A stretch of DNA of 64,000 bases, from positions 715,622 through 779,621 of the forward strand of contig NZ_LMKC01000002.1 of the NCBI RefSeq assembly GCF_001421355.1, in the 5' to 3' direction. Below, one piece after another: positions 26,027 through 33,993 of this stretch. The translations under genes were made by a program, and so were the position numbers. This DNA is from Sphingomonas sp. Leaf9. GTDB lineage: Bacteria; Pseudomonadota; Alphaproteobacteria; Sphingomonadales; Sphingomonadaceae. Within the stretch, counting starts at the first letter, position 1. Each line of letters begins with the position of its first letter. The notes under the pieces were generated by a model, which was given only the letters and a program-made list of their open reading frames with translations, ran no database searches and had not been told where the DNA came from.

Positions 26027-28656
26027 AGCTTCACCTTCGCGCCAACGAGGACCTGCCGCGGCAGCTTCCAAGTCGATTGGAGCAGTTCCTGATCCCGACC
26101 GTAGCGCTGCTCGATCCCCTGCTTCGTAAGGTTCAACGCGTCGAAGCTGACGGTCACGTTCGGGGTGACGTCGTAGGAAAGCTGCAGGTCCACGTTGTCG
26201 GTCGGCTGCTGGAAGCGGTTGGCGTAGAAGCCGGTGGGCGTGAAGTTGGGAAAGCGATCGTCCCACAACTGGCTCAGATGGTTCCAGGCCAGGCGACCAT
26301 GGACCTGCTCCTTGTCGTACGACAGGGCCGCGTTGAAGATCCGCGCAGGCTGGTTGGGCAGGTTATTGAAAACCCGCACGGACCGGTCGGACAGTGTGAT
26401 CGGGAAATAGGCCCGTCCGAACGACGCGTTCGCACTCACGCCAAAACCGTCCAGTGGCGCTGGCAGGAAGGTGAGGTCGTAGGACGCCCCGAGTTCGACG
26501 CCGTAGGCCCGCACCGTGCGGTCGGTGTTGCGCGCCTGCGTCACGAGGACGGGCACGGATACGTTGGGCAGCGTCTCCAGCGTGCCGAAGGTGAAGATGT
26601 CGTCCTTGATCCATTTATAGTATGCAGCGACCGAGATGATCCCGCGTCCGCCGTCGATGTACCAGTCATGGCCGATGTCCAGGTTGGTCGCCCGTCGTGG
26701 CTTCAGATCGGGATTGCCCGTCGTGAGCGACGGGGGATTGCTGATCGTGTTCAGCACCCCGCCACGCAGCGACGATGCACCGAAGCTCGGACGGCTGACG
26801 GTCATGCTGGCGCCAGCACGCAGCTTGCTGTTGTCGCTGGTGCTGATGACGGCCGATATCGACGGCAGGACGTTCGTGTAGCTGTTGTTTGCGGAAACCG
26901 GGGAGTAGATCCCGTTCGTCGCTTGCGTGCTGCTGGAGCCGGCTTTCGTATGTTCGACGCGCAATCCGCCTGCGACGAAGATGGCGTCGCTACGGAACTG
27001 CGCTTGCAGAAACCCGGCGGCAACGTCTTCGCGCGTCGCGTAGGTGCCACCCGCCTGTGCGGCCGCATCGATCGTTGCCGTGGCAGCGGCGCGTGCCGTT
27101 CCGAACAGGCTGTCGACTTTGGAAGGGACGATGGTCGGGATCGCAGTGTCGCAGAGGAAGCCGCACAGCGTGCCGCCTGCTGCATCGGCCAGCGTGTAGC
27201 GCAGACCGGTGTAGTTCGTCCGGGCGAGGCTCACGTCCTGTCGAATGACGGTGAAGCGAGCGCCTGCGATCGCACCGAACCCACGGTCGTCCGAGCGCGC
27301 GTTGTAACCCAGGTTCGCCTGCAGGTCGTAGCGGTCCTCGCCCAGCCGGTATCGTTCCTCACGGTGGAGCGTGGCGGGATACAGGGCCTGGTTGGCTGCG
27401 GCGGCCGCATTGACCGGGGTGAACCGCGGGACGTCGGCGCTGGTGTCATAGGCGTACTGAAGATGGGTCTGCGCAAACGCGTCGACGGTCTGTGGATTCT
27501 CGACCCGGCTACGCGACCAGCTCGCCCCGACGTCCGTACGCCAGCGATCGCTCAGCTCGGCATCGGCGCGGCCATACACGCCGGTCACGTTTCGCTGCCA
27601 GCGGTACCGCCCCAGCTGCGCGGTCTGCGTGACGTTCGACAGGGTACCGCTCGTGGCCGTCTGGTTGGACACGGTGGCCGAGGATTGCACAGCCGCGTTC
27701 AGGTCGTTGCGGAACGATCGTTCGCTCTGGTCGAAATGATAGGCGCTGAGAAAGGCCGACAGGCCGTCAGCGGGCTTCCAGTCGAAACGACCTTGGAAGC
27801 CGAGCCGTTCGCGTTCGTTCTGGTAATTATAGTAGAGCCGCTGCGAAGGGACCGCAAAGCCCGTTCCACCATAAGGCGTCATCGGTGCGCCAGCCGCCGT
27901 GTACCAGTTGCGGGTGCCGCCCGTTTCGACCTGCGGCACGTTGATCTGCCGCTTCCAGTAGGTGGCGGACAGGTAGAGGCCGAACTGACGATCCGCACCG
28001 AACCGGGTGGCGCCGGCAGCTTCGGCCTGGCCGCCGAAATGATTGCCACCGTTCTTCTTGTCATCGAGAGCCGCGCCACCCTTGACCGACGCGGTGAGCG
28101 TAGGGTCGCGGAAATCGAAGGCGCTGGCGGTCGCGAAGTTTGTCAGACCGCCGATGAAATTGGCATCGTTGGACGGCAGGGCCGATTTGATGACGTCGAT
28201 GTGGGAAGCGAGGTTCGACGGGAGTACCTCCATCGAAATCTGCCGCCCGCCGGCGCTGCTCTGTCCCAGGTTTATGTCTGTCGACGCGAGGCTGAAGCCA
28301 TCGATCAGCAGGTCGTTATAGGTTTGGTTGAACCCACGGACGATCACGAACCGCGGTTCGCCCTGGTACAGGAGCGTGTTGACGCCGGTGACCCGCTTCA
28401 ACGCGTCTCCGGCGTTGAAGTCAGGAAGCTGACCGATTTCGCTGGCCGACACGGTGTCGATGATCTGGTCGGATGCCCGCTTGATGCGGACAGCCTTCTG
28501 GTTCGATGCGCGCACGCCCGTGACGACGATGTCGCCAGCGTCCGGCGCCGTGGCAGGCTCCTGCGCCTGTGTTTCCTGTGCCCATGCGGCCTGCACGTTC
28601 GTCATCATGAGCAGCGTCGAACCAAGCAACAGCGCCCGGCGATAGATCCGAATCAT
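26023..28656 (-). CDS. TonB-dependent outer-membrane receptor of the phosphatase operon
   Basis: ATG codons at 28659 and 28656 follow AAGGAGGGG; 28656 has the better spacing and gives 877 residues. The signal peptide ends near NVQAAWAQ, and a TonB-box-like GDIVVTGVRA precedes the plug (DALKRVTGVNTLLYQG, FVIVRGFNQTYNDLLIDG). The remainder is a beta-barrel ending VLVGAKVKL. The sequence resembles the carbohydrate-type receptors of sphingomonads. As first gene of the operon it imports the substrate processed by the DUF1868 and acid phosphatase proteins. Confidence 0.92.
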   Translation of the reverse strand: MIRIYRRALLLGSTLLMMTNVQAAWAQETQAQEPATAPDAGDIVVTGVRASNQKAVRIKRASDQIIDTVSASEIGQLPDFNAGDALKRVTGVNTLLYQGEPRFVIVRGFNQTYNDLLIDGFSLASTDINLGQSSAGGRQISMEVLPSNLASHIDVIKSALPSNDANFIGGLTNFATASAFDFRDPTLTASVKGGAALDDKKNGGNHFGGQAEAAGATRFGADRQFGLYLSATYWKRQINVPQVETGGTRNWYTAAGAPMTPYGGTGFAVPSQRLYYNYQNERERLGFQGRFDWKPADGLSAFLSAYHFDQSERSFRNDLNAAVQSSATVSNQTATSGTLSNVTQTAQLGRYRWQRNVTGVYGRADAELSDRWRTDVGASWSRSRVENPQTVDAFAQTHLQYAYDTSADVPRFTPVNAAAAANQALYPATLHREERYRLGEDRYDLQANLGYNARSDDRGFGAIAGARFTVIRQDVSLARTNYTGLRYTLADAAGGTLCGFLCDTAIPTIVPSKVDSLFGTARAAATATIDAAAQAGGTYATREDVAAGFLQAQFRSDAIFVAGGLRVEHTKAGSSSTQATNGIYSPVSANNSYTNVLPSISAVISTSDNSKLRAGASMTVSRPSFGASSLRGGVLNTISNPPSLTTGNPDLKPRRATNLDIGHDWYIDGGRGIISVAAYYKWIKDDIFTFGTLETLPNVSVPVLVTQARNTDRTVRAYGVELGASYDLTFLPAPLDGFGVSANASFGRAYFPITLSDRSVRVFNNLPNQPARIFNAALSYDKEQVHGRLAWNHLSQLWDDRFPNFTPTGFYANRFQQPTDNVDLQLSYDVTPNVTVSFDALNLTKQGIEQRYGRDQELLQSTWKLPRQVLVGAKVKL

Positions 28657-28968
28657 CATCCCCTCCTTATGTTTGGGAGAGACTAACTTATGGTGCGTTA
28701 CTATTTCAATAGTATGACATCGGTTTTTGGTTGAGGCAGAGGAGCGGCTACGTATCAGCCGCCGTGCGGGCTGCCGCACGCTCGCGATCTGCTCTCCCGA
28801 AAGCTGCTTCCGCTGCATTCCGTCCGCCCGTTCAAAGAGGCCCGGTTTCTAGTCCCAGATGGATGACGCAACGGGGGGGGCATGTCAGAAGCGGTGAACG
28901 GTGACCGTAGGTTCTGACGGGATAAGAAACATCAGTAGGTAGGAGCTTCCTGTCGCCCCGTCGGATTC
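28657..28968. other. Intergenic control region of the receptor operon
   Basis: These 312 bases separate the receptor start from the 3' end of the SDR gene, both minus strand. The part near the receptor is AT-richer and carries the palindrome at 28699-28714. Short frames here show no recognisable product. The receptor promoter should lie here, and the SDR operon terminator may too. Confidence 0.5.
28699..28714. promoter_or_regulatory. Palindrome upstream of the TonB receptor operon
   Basis: TACTATTTCAATAGTA is a perfect 7-bp inverted repeat around a 2-base centre, about 40 bases upstream of the receptor start. This is where a repressor such as the operon's ROK protein could act. No second copy is seen in the window. 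Confidence 0.5.
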
Positions 28969-29724
28969 CTACAGACGCAAGCCTCCGTCGATCGCGACGA
29001 CTGCGCCGTTCACGTACGCACCTGCTTCTGAGCATAGTAGCGAGACAATGCCGACGCAGTCCTCCGGCGTCCCGATGCGGCCCGCCGGTATGCGTTCGAG
29101 GACCGCCTTCTCGTATGCGGGGTCTTGCAGCCGTTGCCGGTTACGGTCCGTCAGAATGGCACCCGGGCGTACGACGTTCAGGGTCACGCTGGGGGCCGCG
29201 TCGTGGCGCGCGAGGTTCAGGATGACGCTCGTCAGCCCCGCCTTGGTCGCGTTGTAGAACAGATGGCTGGCGTTGGGCCGCTCCTCCTGAACAGATCCCA
29301 TGGCGACGACACGACCCCAGCCTCGTTCGCGCATGTCCGGCAGACACACGCGCAGCATGTCCAGGCTGGCCGTCATATTGACAGCGAACTGTTTCAGGAT
29401 GGCTGCCTCCGACAGATCCTCGAGCCGCTCAGGCAGTTCGAGCGATGCATTGAGGACGAGGATGTCGATCGGACCCAGTTCGACGGTTACCTGCTGCACC
29501 AGCTCCGTACCCGCATTGGGACGCGAGAGATCGGTGTCGAAGGCGATGACGGGCCAGCCTTGCTCCGTCCACGCCTGCATCACGGAAGCGCGCCGGACCG
29601 CATCGACTCCATGGCAGACGAGCGACGCCCCCCGCCGCCCAAGTTCCTCGGCGACGGCGCGACCGATGCCTGCGGTGGACCCGGTCACGAGGGCTACGCG
29701 TCCTTTCAGATCCTGTGCGGTCAT
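28969..29724 (-). CDS. Short-chain dehydrogenase/reductase in the uronate operon
   Basis: This 251-residue classical SDR has the NAD(P)-binding TGSTAGIG, LVLNAS, catalytic Ser in MGSVQE and YNATK as the YxxxK motif. It overlaps the MFS gene by ATGA and ends the operon. In uronate pathways SDRs of this kind act as fructuronate reductases or 2-keto-3-deoxygluconate dehydrogenases (KduD-like). Here it could supply mannonate for the mannonate dehydratase, as no UxuB-type gene is visible. The exact substrate is inferred. Confidence 0.85.
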   Translation of the reverse strand: MTAQDLKGRVALVTGSTAGIGRAVAEELGRRGASLVCHGVDAVRRASVMQAWTEQGWPVIAFDTDLSRPNAGTELVQQVTVELGPIDILVLNASLELPERLEDLSEAAILKQFAVNMTASLDMLRVCLPDMRERGWGRVVAMGSVQEERPNASHLFYNATKAGLTSVILNLARHDAAPSVTLNVVRPGAILTDRNRQRLQDPAYEKAVLERIPAGRIGTPEDCVGIVSLLCSEAGAYVNGAVVAIDGGLRL

Positions 29725-30986
29725 TTGCCATCTCCGGCGTTCCGGGCATGCAGGAGCATCGTTGCGAACATGACGAGGCCGCTGACCGCCGCCACGATGG
29801 CGAGCAGGGTCATGCCGGCGGCGACGCCGTAATCCTGCTTCAATGCGCCCATTGCAGTGGGGGCTATGGCGGCTACCACGTAGGCGAATGCCACGATCCA
29901 GCTGGTTACCGTCGCGCGCTGCCTATCGGGTACGTGATCGAAAATCGCCGCGTACAGGTTGGCATCATAGACGCCGCGGATGAGCCCGAAGATTCCCAAC
30001 GACAGGTAGACGACACTTTCGCTCCCACCGTGCCCGGACAGCCAGATCCACGGTGCGGCGAGCATCAATGCGAGTCCCATCAGCATGAGACGGCCCTTGG
30101 GACGTCGGGTAAGCCAGCGGTCGCTGGCCCAACCAGCCGCGAGCAGTCCGCCATATCCCAGCAGGTGATGGAGAAACACCGCCTCGAACCCGGCTTTCGC
30201 CAACGACAGCCCGAACCGTTCGGTCAGGATCGTCGGCATCCAGGTGAGGTATCCGACCAGAACAAACACCAGGCCGCTGAACCCTATCGCCTGCACCAGT
30301 AGCGCCGGCGTCGACAGGACCAGCCGAAGCCCGGCGAGCGAGCTTGCGAACGCGCTTTCGCCTTCGGGGGCGTGGGATCGTTCCCTGGGTGCAGGGGTGC
30401 CGAGACGCCGTACCCGCAGCGCGATGACGCCGGCCCAAGCCAAGCCGATGACACCGAACGTGACGAAGCTCATGCGCCAGCCGTACTTGTCGGCGATCCA
30501 TCCGGCGAAGAGGCTGCCCAGCACCACGCCCGTGTAGTTCGCTGTCTGGTGGAGCGCGAGTGCCCTGGTTCTCGTCTGCGTGTGATGTTGAGCGATCAGG
30601 GTGTTTGCTGCCGGCGCGTATAGCGCTTCACCCATCCCGGTCGCGATGCCGCGAAAGACGAGAAGCGAAAGCAGCCCGACGGCTTGACCGGTAAGCAGCG
30701 TACCCAGGCTGAATACGAGAAGGCTGGCGATCACGACCCGTTCGCGTCGTCCGCGGTCACCCAGTACCCCGGCGACGGGTACCGCCAGGCCGAAGACTAC
30801 CGAGAAGGTCGTCGCGATCAGTCCCATCTGCAGGTCGCTGAGCCCGAACTCGGACCTGATCAGGGACAGCGTGACGCCGAAGATCTGGCGATCGCCCTGG
30901 TTCAGGAAGAAGGCTACCCATAGCAGGGCAACGACTTCCCACCCTCGGATGGAGGACGCCTTGGTCTGCTGATCGTGATGCATCAT
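29721..30986 (-). CDS. MFS transporter, probable hexuronate/organic anion import
   Basis: This 421-residue, 12-helix MFS protein resembles the anion:cation symporter group (FFLNQGDRQIFGVTLSLI, GVLGDRGRRERVV between helices 2 and 3, RGIATGMGEALYAPAANTL). Members include ExuT-like uronate importers. ATGA overlaps on both sides place it between the SMP-30 lactonase and SDR genes. It is the likely inner-membrane importer of the locus. Confidence 0.82.
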   Translation of the reverse strand: MMHHDQQTKASSIRGWEVVALLWVAFFLNQGDRQIFGVTLSLIRSEFGLSDLQMGLIATTFSVVFGLAVPVAGVLGDRGRRERVVIASLLVFSLGTLLTGQAVGLLSLLVFRGIATGMGEALYAPAANTLIAQHHTQTRTRALALHQTANYTGVVLGSLFAGWIADKYGWRMSFVTFGVIGLAWAGVIALRVRRLGTPAPRERSHAPEGESAFASSLAGLRLVLSTPALLVQAIGFSGLVFVLVGYLTWMPTILTERFGLSLAKAGFEAVFLHHLLGYGGLLAAGWASDRWLTRRPKGRLMLMGLALMLAAPWIWLSGHGGSESVVYLSLGIFGLIRGVYDANLYAAIFDHVPDRQRATVTSWIVAFAYVVAAIAPTAMGALKQDYGVAAGMTLLAIVAAVSGLVMFATMLLHARNAGDGK

Positions 30987-31768
30987 AGCGTGACTCCAAG
31001 CAGGACACCCGTTGCGGTTCCGGTCACGATGAGCGGCCAGTAGCCAAGCGGATCGGTCGCGATGCCGGCGGGATGGCGATCGGGCAGGGCGATGTCGTTG
31101 ATCGTGCGCGTAGCCGGATCGTAGAGCCTGATCAGTCCCGATCCGTACACGCAGGTCGCCACGGTTCCGTCGGGGAGTAGGGCGACACCATCTGCTCCGA
31201 TCGGACCAGGCGTTTCGAAAAGCGGCTCCAGCCTTATCGGGGAGGTAGCGTTTCTTTCCCCGACGAGGACGCGACAGCCATATGTCTCGGCGACGTAGAT
31301 CGTGCGACCATCGGGCGACAGGCAGATGCCGTTCGGGAACAACAGCCCGTCCGCGATCTTGACCGCCGCACCGGCGGAGTCCAGCCGGCAGACATAGCCG
31401 GTTGGGTCTTGTCGGGATTGGCCGGGGCAGGTGAAGAAGACGTCGCCTTCGAGGCCGAATGCAAGATCGTTCGGCGCCGCAAGCGCTTCGCCATCAATGC
31501 GGTCGAGGATCGTGTTGATCTCACTGCTCGCCGGGGTCAGTCGCCGGACGGCATTCGTGACCTGGTCACAGAACCAGACCGTTCCATCCGGGGCGTGCGC
31601 CAGTCCGTTGGGTGATCCTCCCGTCGCGTAGCGGGTTATCGCCAGATCGCGACCGATCCGGAGGATCGCGCCTGCCCGCAGCTCGCTGATCCAGACGGCG
31701 CCATCCGACGCGACCGCCGGCCCCTCTGGAAAGGAGAGGCCCCCGACGAGCGTATCGATCATCGTCAT
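30983..31768 (-). CDS. SMP-30/gluconolactonase family lactonase
   Basis: This 261-residue beta-propeller protein has the family's metal ligands: Glu in LSFPEGPAV, Asn in GSPNGLA and APNDLAF, and Asp in GADGVAL. It has no signal peptide, so it is cytosolic. SMP-30 enzymes open sugar lactones such as aldonolactones or glucarolactones, fitting an oxidative step in uronate use. Both ends overlap neighbours by ATGA. Confidence 0.86.
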   Translation of the reverse strand: MTMIDTLVGGLSFPEGPAVASDGAVWISELRAGAILRIGRDLAITRYATGGSPNGLAHAPDGTVWFCDQVTNAVRRLTPASSEINTILDRIDGEALAAPNDLAFGLEGDVFFTCPGQSRQDPTGYVCRLDSAGAAVKIADGLLFPNGICLSPDGRTIYVAETYGCRVLVGERNATSPIRLEPLFETPGPIGADGVALLPDGTVATCVYGSGLIRLYDPATRTINDIALPDRHPAGIATDPLGYWPLIVTGTATGVLLGVTL

Positions 31769-32112
31769 TTGAGATGCAGCGTCACCAGGACGAGGCAGCT
31801 ATCCCCGGCCGCCACTTCGCCGACCACCCGCAGCCAGTTGCCGAAATGCCGGACCCGCATGGCGGTGGTCGCGTCGGTATCTGCCGGTAGGCGGCCCGTC
31901 GTTCCTTCGGGTAGCCAGTGCATGCCGTCCGGCGAAATCTCGACACGCACTTCTGGTAGAGAAGAGGGCGTGTTCTGGTGTGACCGGGCGTCCAGTCGTC
32001 GCAGGAAGAAGATCGCTTCCGTCGCCCAACCGCATTCGACGGGCTCGGTAGCACAGACCCCTTCCCAGCGTTCGTTTCGAGCGACGACGATCGTCGAGGT
32101 TTCGCGCAGCAT
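31765..32112 (-). CDS. Uncharacterised 115-residue protein of the uronate operon
   Basis: The ATG at 32112 follows GGGGGAC and lies 2 bases after the preceding stop. The product has no signal or membrane segment. It contains EISPDGMHWLPEGT and RHFGNWLRVVGEV, a pattern seen in small beta-sandwich proteins. I recognise no family. Its fixed place between an unknown 299-residue protein and the lactonase suggests the two unknowns work together. Confidence 0.75.
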   Translation of the reverse strand: MLRETSTIVVARNERWEGVCATEPVECGWATEAIFFLRRLDARSHQNTPSSLPEVRVEISPDGMHWLPEGTTGRLPADTDATTAMRVRHFGNWLRVVGEVAAGDSCLVLVTLHLK

Positions 32113-32114
32113 GG

Positions 32115-33014
32115 TCAGAAGTCCCCCGACAGGCAGACGGAATCGAGATACAGGAACGCGCGCTTGTCGCTCGCCGTCTCGACGAACATGGCGACGTTCA
32201 GCATGCACCAGAGGTTCTTCATCGCCGGCATGCGGATGGGCTCGAAACCGTCGAGGTCGAAGACCCGGTCGTTGCACTGCAGCCGAAGGGCCGTCATGCT
32301 TTCGAGATCGAAGTCGAACCTGACATAGTGCCAGTTAACCTTGGTCGCGATCTCGTTGTAGCACAGCCGTTGATCGGCTCCGGGGATGTCACGCCATCCC
32401 TCGTCCCCCAGATGGAAGTGACTGACCGTTTCGCTCTTGTCCCCGATTTCGTGTATCGTCGGCGAACCCGGCTTGAATTGCCACTGGCCGACCAGTTCGC
32501 CGTCGCGGGCGTTGAGATACCGGATGTGCGGCATGACCCGTTCGGCATCGGACCCCGAACGGTCGCTTGACTGGAGGTCGAGGAGGAAGCCCACGGACTT
32601 CACGTCCTTGTCCGAGAGCGCCAGTTCGCTGGCTTCCGGTTTGAACGTCATGTAAAATTCGAGGCGAACGGGCCCGGGGCGCCGGAAGGTCAGGCGCTTG
32701 ATCGCTACGGCCTGCGAGTCTCGGCGGGCACGGGTGGGTACCTTCAACGCATAGGTGCCGTCCATCGAACCGTGGGTGCCGCCATCCCAGTGGCTGATGC
32801 TGGACAGCATCGGTCCGTTGAGCTCCCGGTACCCCGGCAATATCGTATCGAGCGAGCCTTCGTAGTTTCCGACCAGTTGGCTCCAGCCGCAATGTCCGCG
32901 ATCGAAGTCGTCCAGTGCGATGATCCGGGGGAGGGGATCGAAACGGCTGAGACGTGGGTCGGCCAACGTCATGCCGAGCCGCACGGCGGCGGCGAGTTCG
33001 TCGGTGTTCGGCAT
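32115..33014 (-). CDS. Uncharacterised 299-residue protein, possibly a beta-sandwich
   Basis: The start overlaps the IclR stop (TGATG). The protein lacks a signal peptide and is rich in aromatic and beta-strand segments (IIALDDFDRGHCGWSQ, WDGGTHGSMDGTYALKV, VNWHYVRFDFDLESM, NLWCMLNVAMFVE). That composition suggests a concanavalin-like or carbohydrate-binding fold. It probably belongs to an uncharacterised DUF family. As second gene of the uronate operon it may be an intracellular hydrolase or lyase for an imported oligosaccharide, but no catalytic motif is evident. Confidence 0.75.
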   Translation of the reverse strand: MPNTDELAAAVRLGMTLADPRLSRFDPLPRIIALDDFDRGHCGWSQLVGNYEGSLDTILPGYRELNGPMLSSISHWDGGTHGSMDGTYALKVPTRARRDSQAVAIKRLTFRRPGPVRLEFYMTFKPEASELALSDKDVKSVGFLLDLQSSDRSGSDAERVMPHIRYLNARDGELVGQWQFKPGSPTIHEIGDKSETVSHFHLGDEGWRDIPGADQRLCYNEIATKVNWHYVRFDFDLESMTALRLQCNDRVFDLDGFEPIRMPAMKNLWCMLNVAMFVETASDKRAFLYLDSVCLSGDF

Positions 33015-33823
33015 CAGGCGACATCCTCGTTGAGGGACAGGCGTGCGGCACGGTTTCCGAGAGCGGCCGAGAGGCGGAGGGCGGCATCGGCGATGAGCGA
33101 GCGCACGTCATCGAGGCTCGCGAGGCTGCCGCGCTGCGGAAGGTAGGGCGAGGTGAGTACCGCTGCGATCTGATCGTTACGATCGAGGATCGGAAAGCTG
33201 AGATTGACGATGCCGGCGATCCGCAAGCTCGCCCTTTCCTCGTAACCCCGTGAAGCGATCTCGGCGATCTTGGTCTCGACCATGGCCATGGCAGCGTCGT
33301 CGACCAGGCGGGACAGCTGCGTCATGAACGTCCGCCGGGCGGCTTCGCTCAGCATCGCACAGAGAAGCAGTCCCGAGCTGGTTTCCCAGGCCGGGAACTG
33401 AGCGCCGAGGCGGACGGAGTACCGGATCGGCAGCGGCGAATCGATCTGCGCCACGATCGTGACGTTCGTCCGGCTGAGAACGCCCAGGTGGCAGCTTTGC
33501 CCGGCGGCCGATGCGAACTGTTCCATGAAGGGCACCGCGAGCGCGACGAGCGAACGCAGCGGTGGGTGTTCATGAGACAGATGAAACAGCTGCATGGAGA
33601 GCGAATAGACGTCCCCCGGACTCCGCTCGATATAACCCCGGCCTTCCAGAAACTGGATCAAGCGGTACAGTTCGCCGGTCGACCGACCGAGCGACGCCGA
33701 GATCGCGGTCAGGTTCAGGCCGGCGGGCGCTGAAGCCAGCAGTTCGAGGATGTCCAACCCCTTCTGCAACGCTGGCACATTGTACCGCGCGATCGCTGCG
33801 ACACCGTCATCATCGGCACTCAT
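33014..33823 (-). CDS. IclR-family transcriptional regulator
   Basis: This 269-residue protein has an N-terminal winged helix (LQKGLDILELLASAPAGLNL, then STGELYRLIQFLEGRGYI) and a C-terminal IclR effector domain ending SLIADAALRLSAAL. IclR-type regulators such as KdgR sense uronate intermediates like KDG. It is first in the minus-strand operon and divergent from the TonB receptor at 33994, so it probably controls both. The 170-base gap between them would hold the operators. Confidence 0.9.
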   Translation of the reverse strand: MSADDDGVAAIARYNVPALQKGLDILELLASAPAGLNLTAISASLGRSTGELYRLIQFLEGRGYIERSPGDVYSLSMQLFHLSHEHPPLRSLVALAVPFMEQFASAAGQSCHLGVLSRTNVTIVAQIDSPLPIRYSVRLGAQFPAWETSSGLLLCAMLSEAARRTFMTQLSRLVDDAAMAMVETKIAEIASRGYEERASLRIAGIVNLSFPILDRNDQIAAVLTSPYLPQRGSLASLDDVRSLIADAALRLSAALGNRAARLSLNEDVA

Positions 33824-33881
33824 TGTTTCTCACCCAAGAAAATCATTCTCAATTGATGGACGTACCTCAAGCTTTACGTCA

Positions 33882-33910
33882 TTGAAAACCCCCGGAATGA
33901 AAAATATTTG
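33882..33910 (+). promoter_or_regulatory. Possible sigma70-like promoter for the uronate TonB receptor
   Basis: TTGAAA at 33882-33887 is a five-of-six match to the -35 consensus. It is separated by 17 bases from TATTTG at 33905-33910, a weak -10 match. It sits 84 bases before the receptor start in an AT-rich gap. The -10 is poor, so this is tentative. Confidence 0.3.
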
Positions 33911-33993
33911 GCGGGAAGATCGAATCACCTTGCCAGATTTCGAGAAACGTTTTTACAAGCGAGAAATAAGATTGAAGAGGTTGGGAGGGATTC

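Noticed and set aside
26077..28686. 869-residue plus-strand open frame
   Set aside because: It is antisense to the TonB receptor; the receptor has clear family motifs, while this frame has none and lacks a ribosome-binding site.
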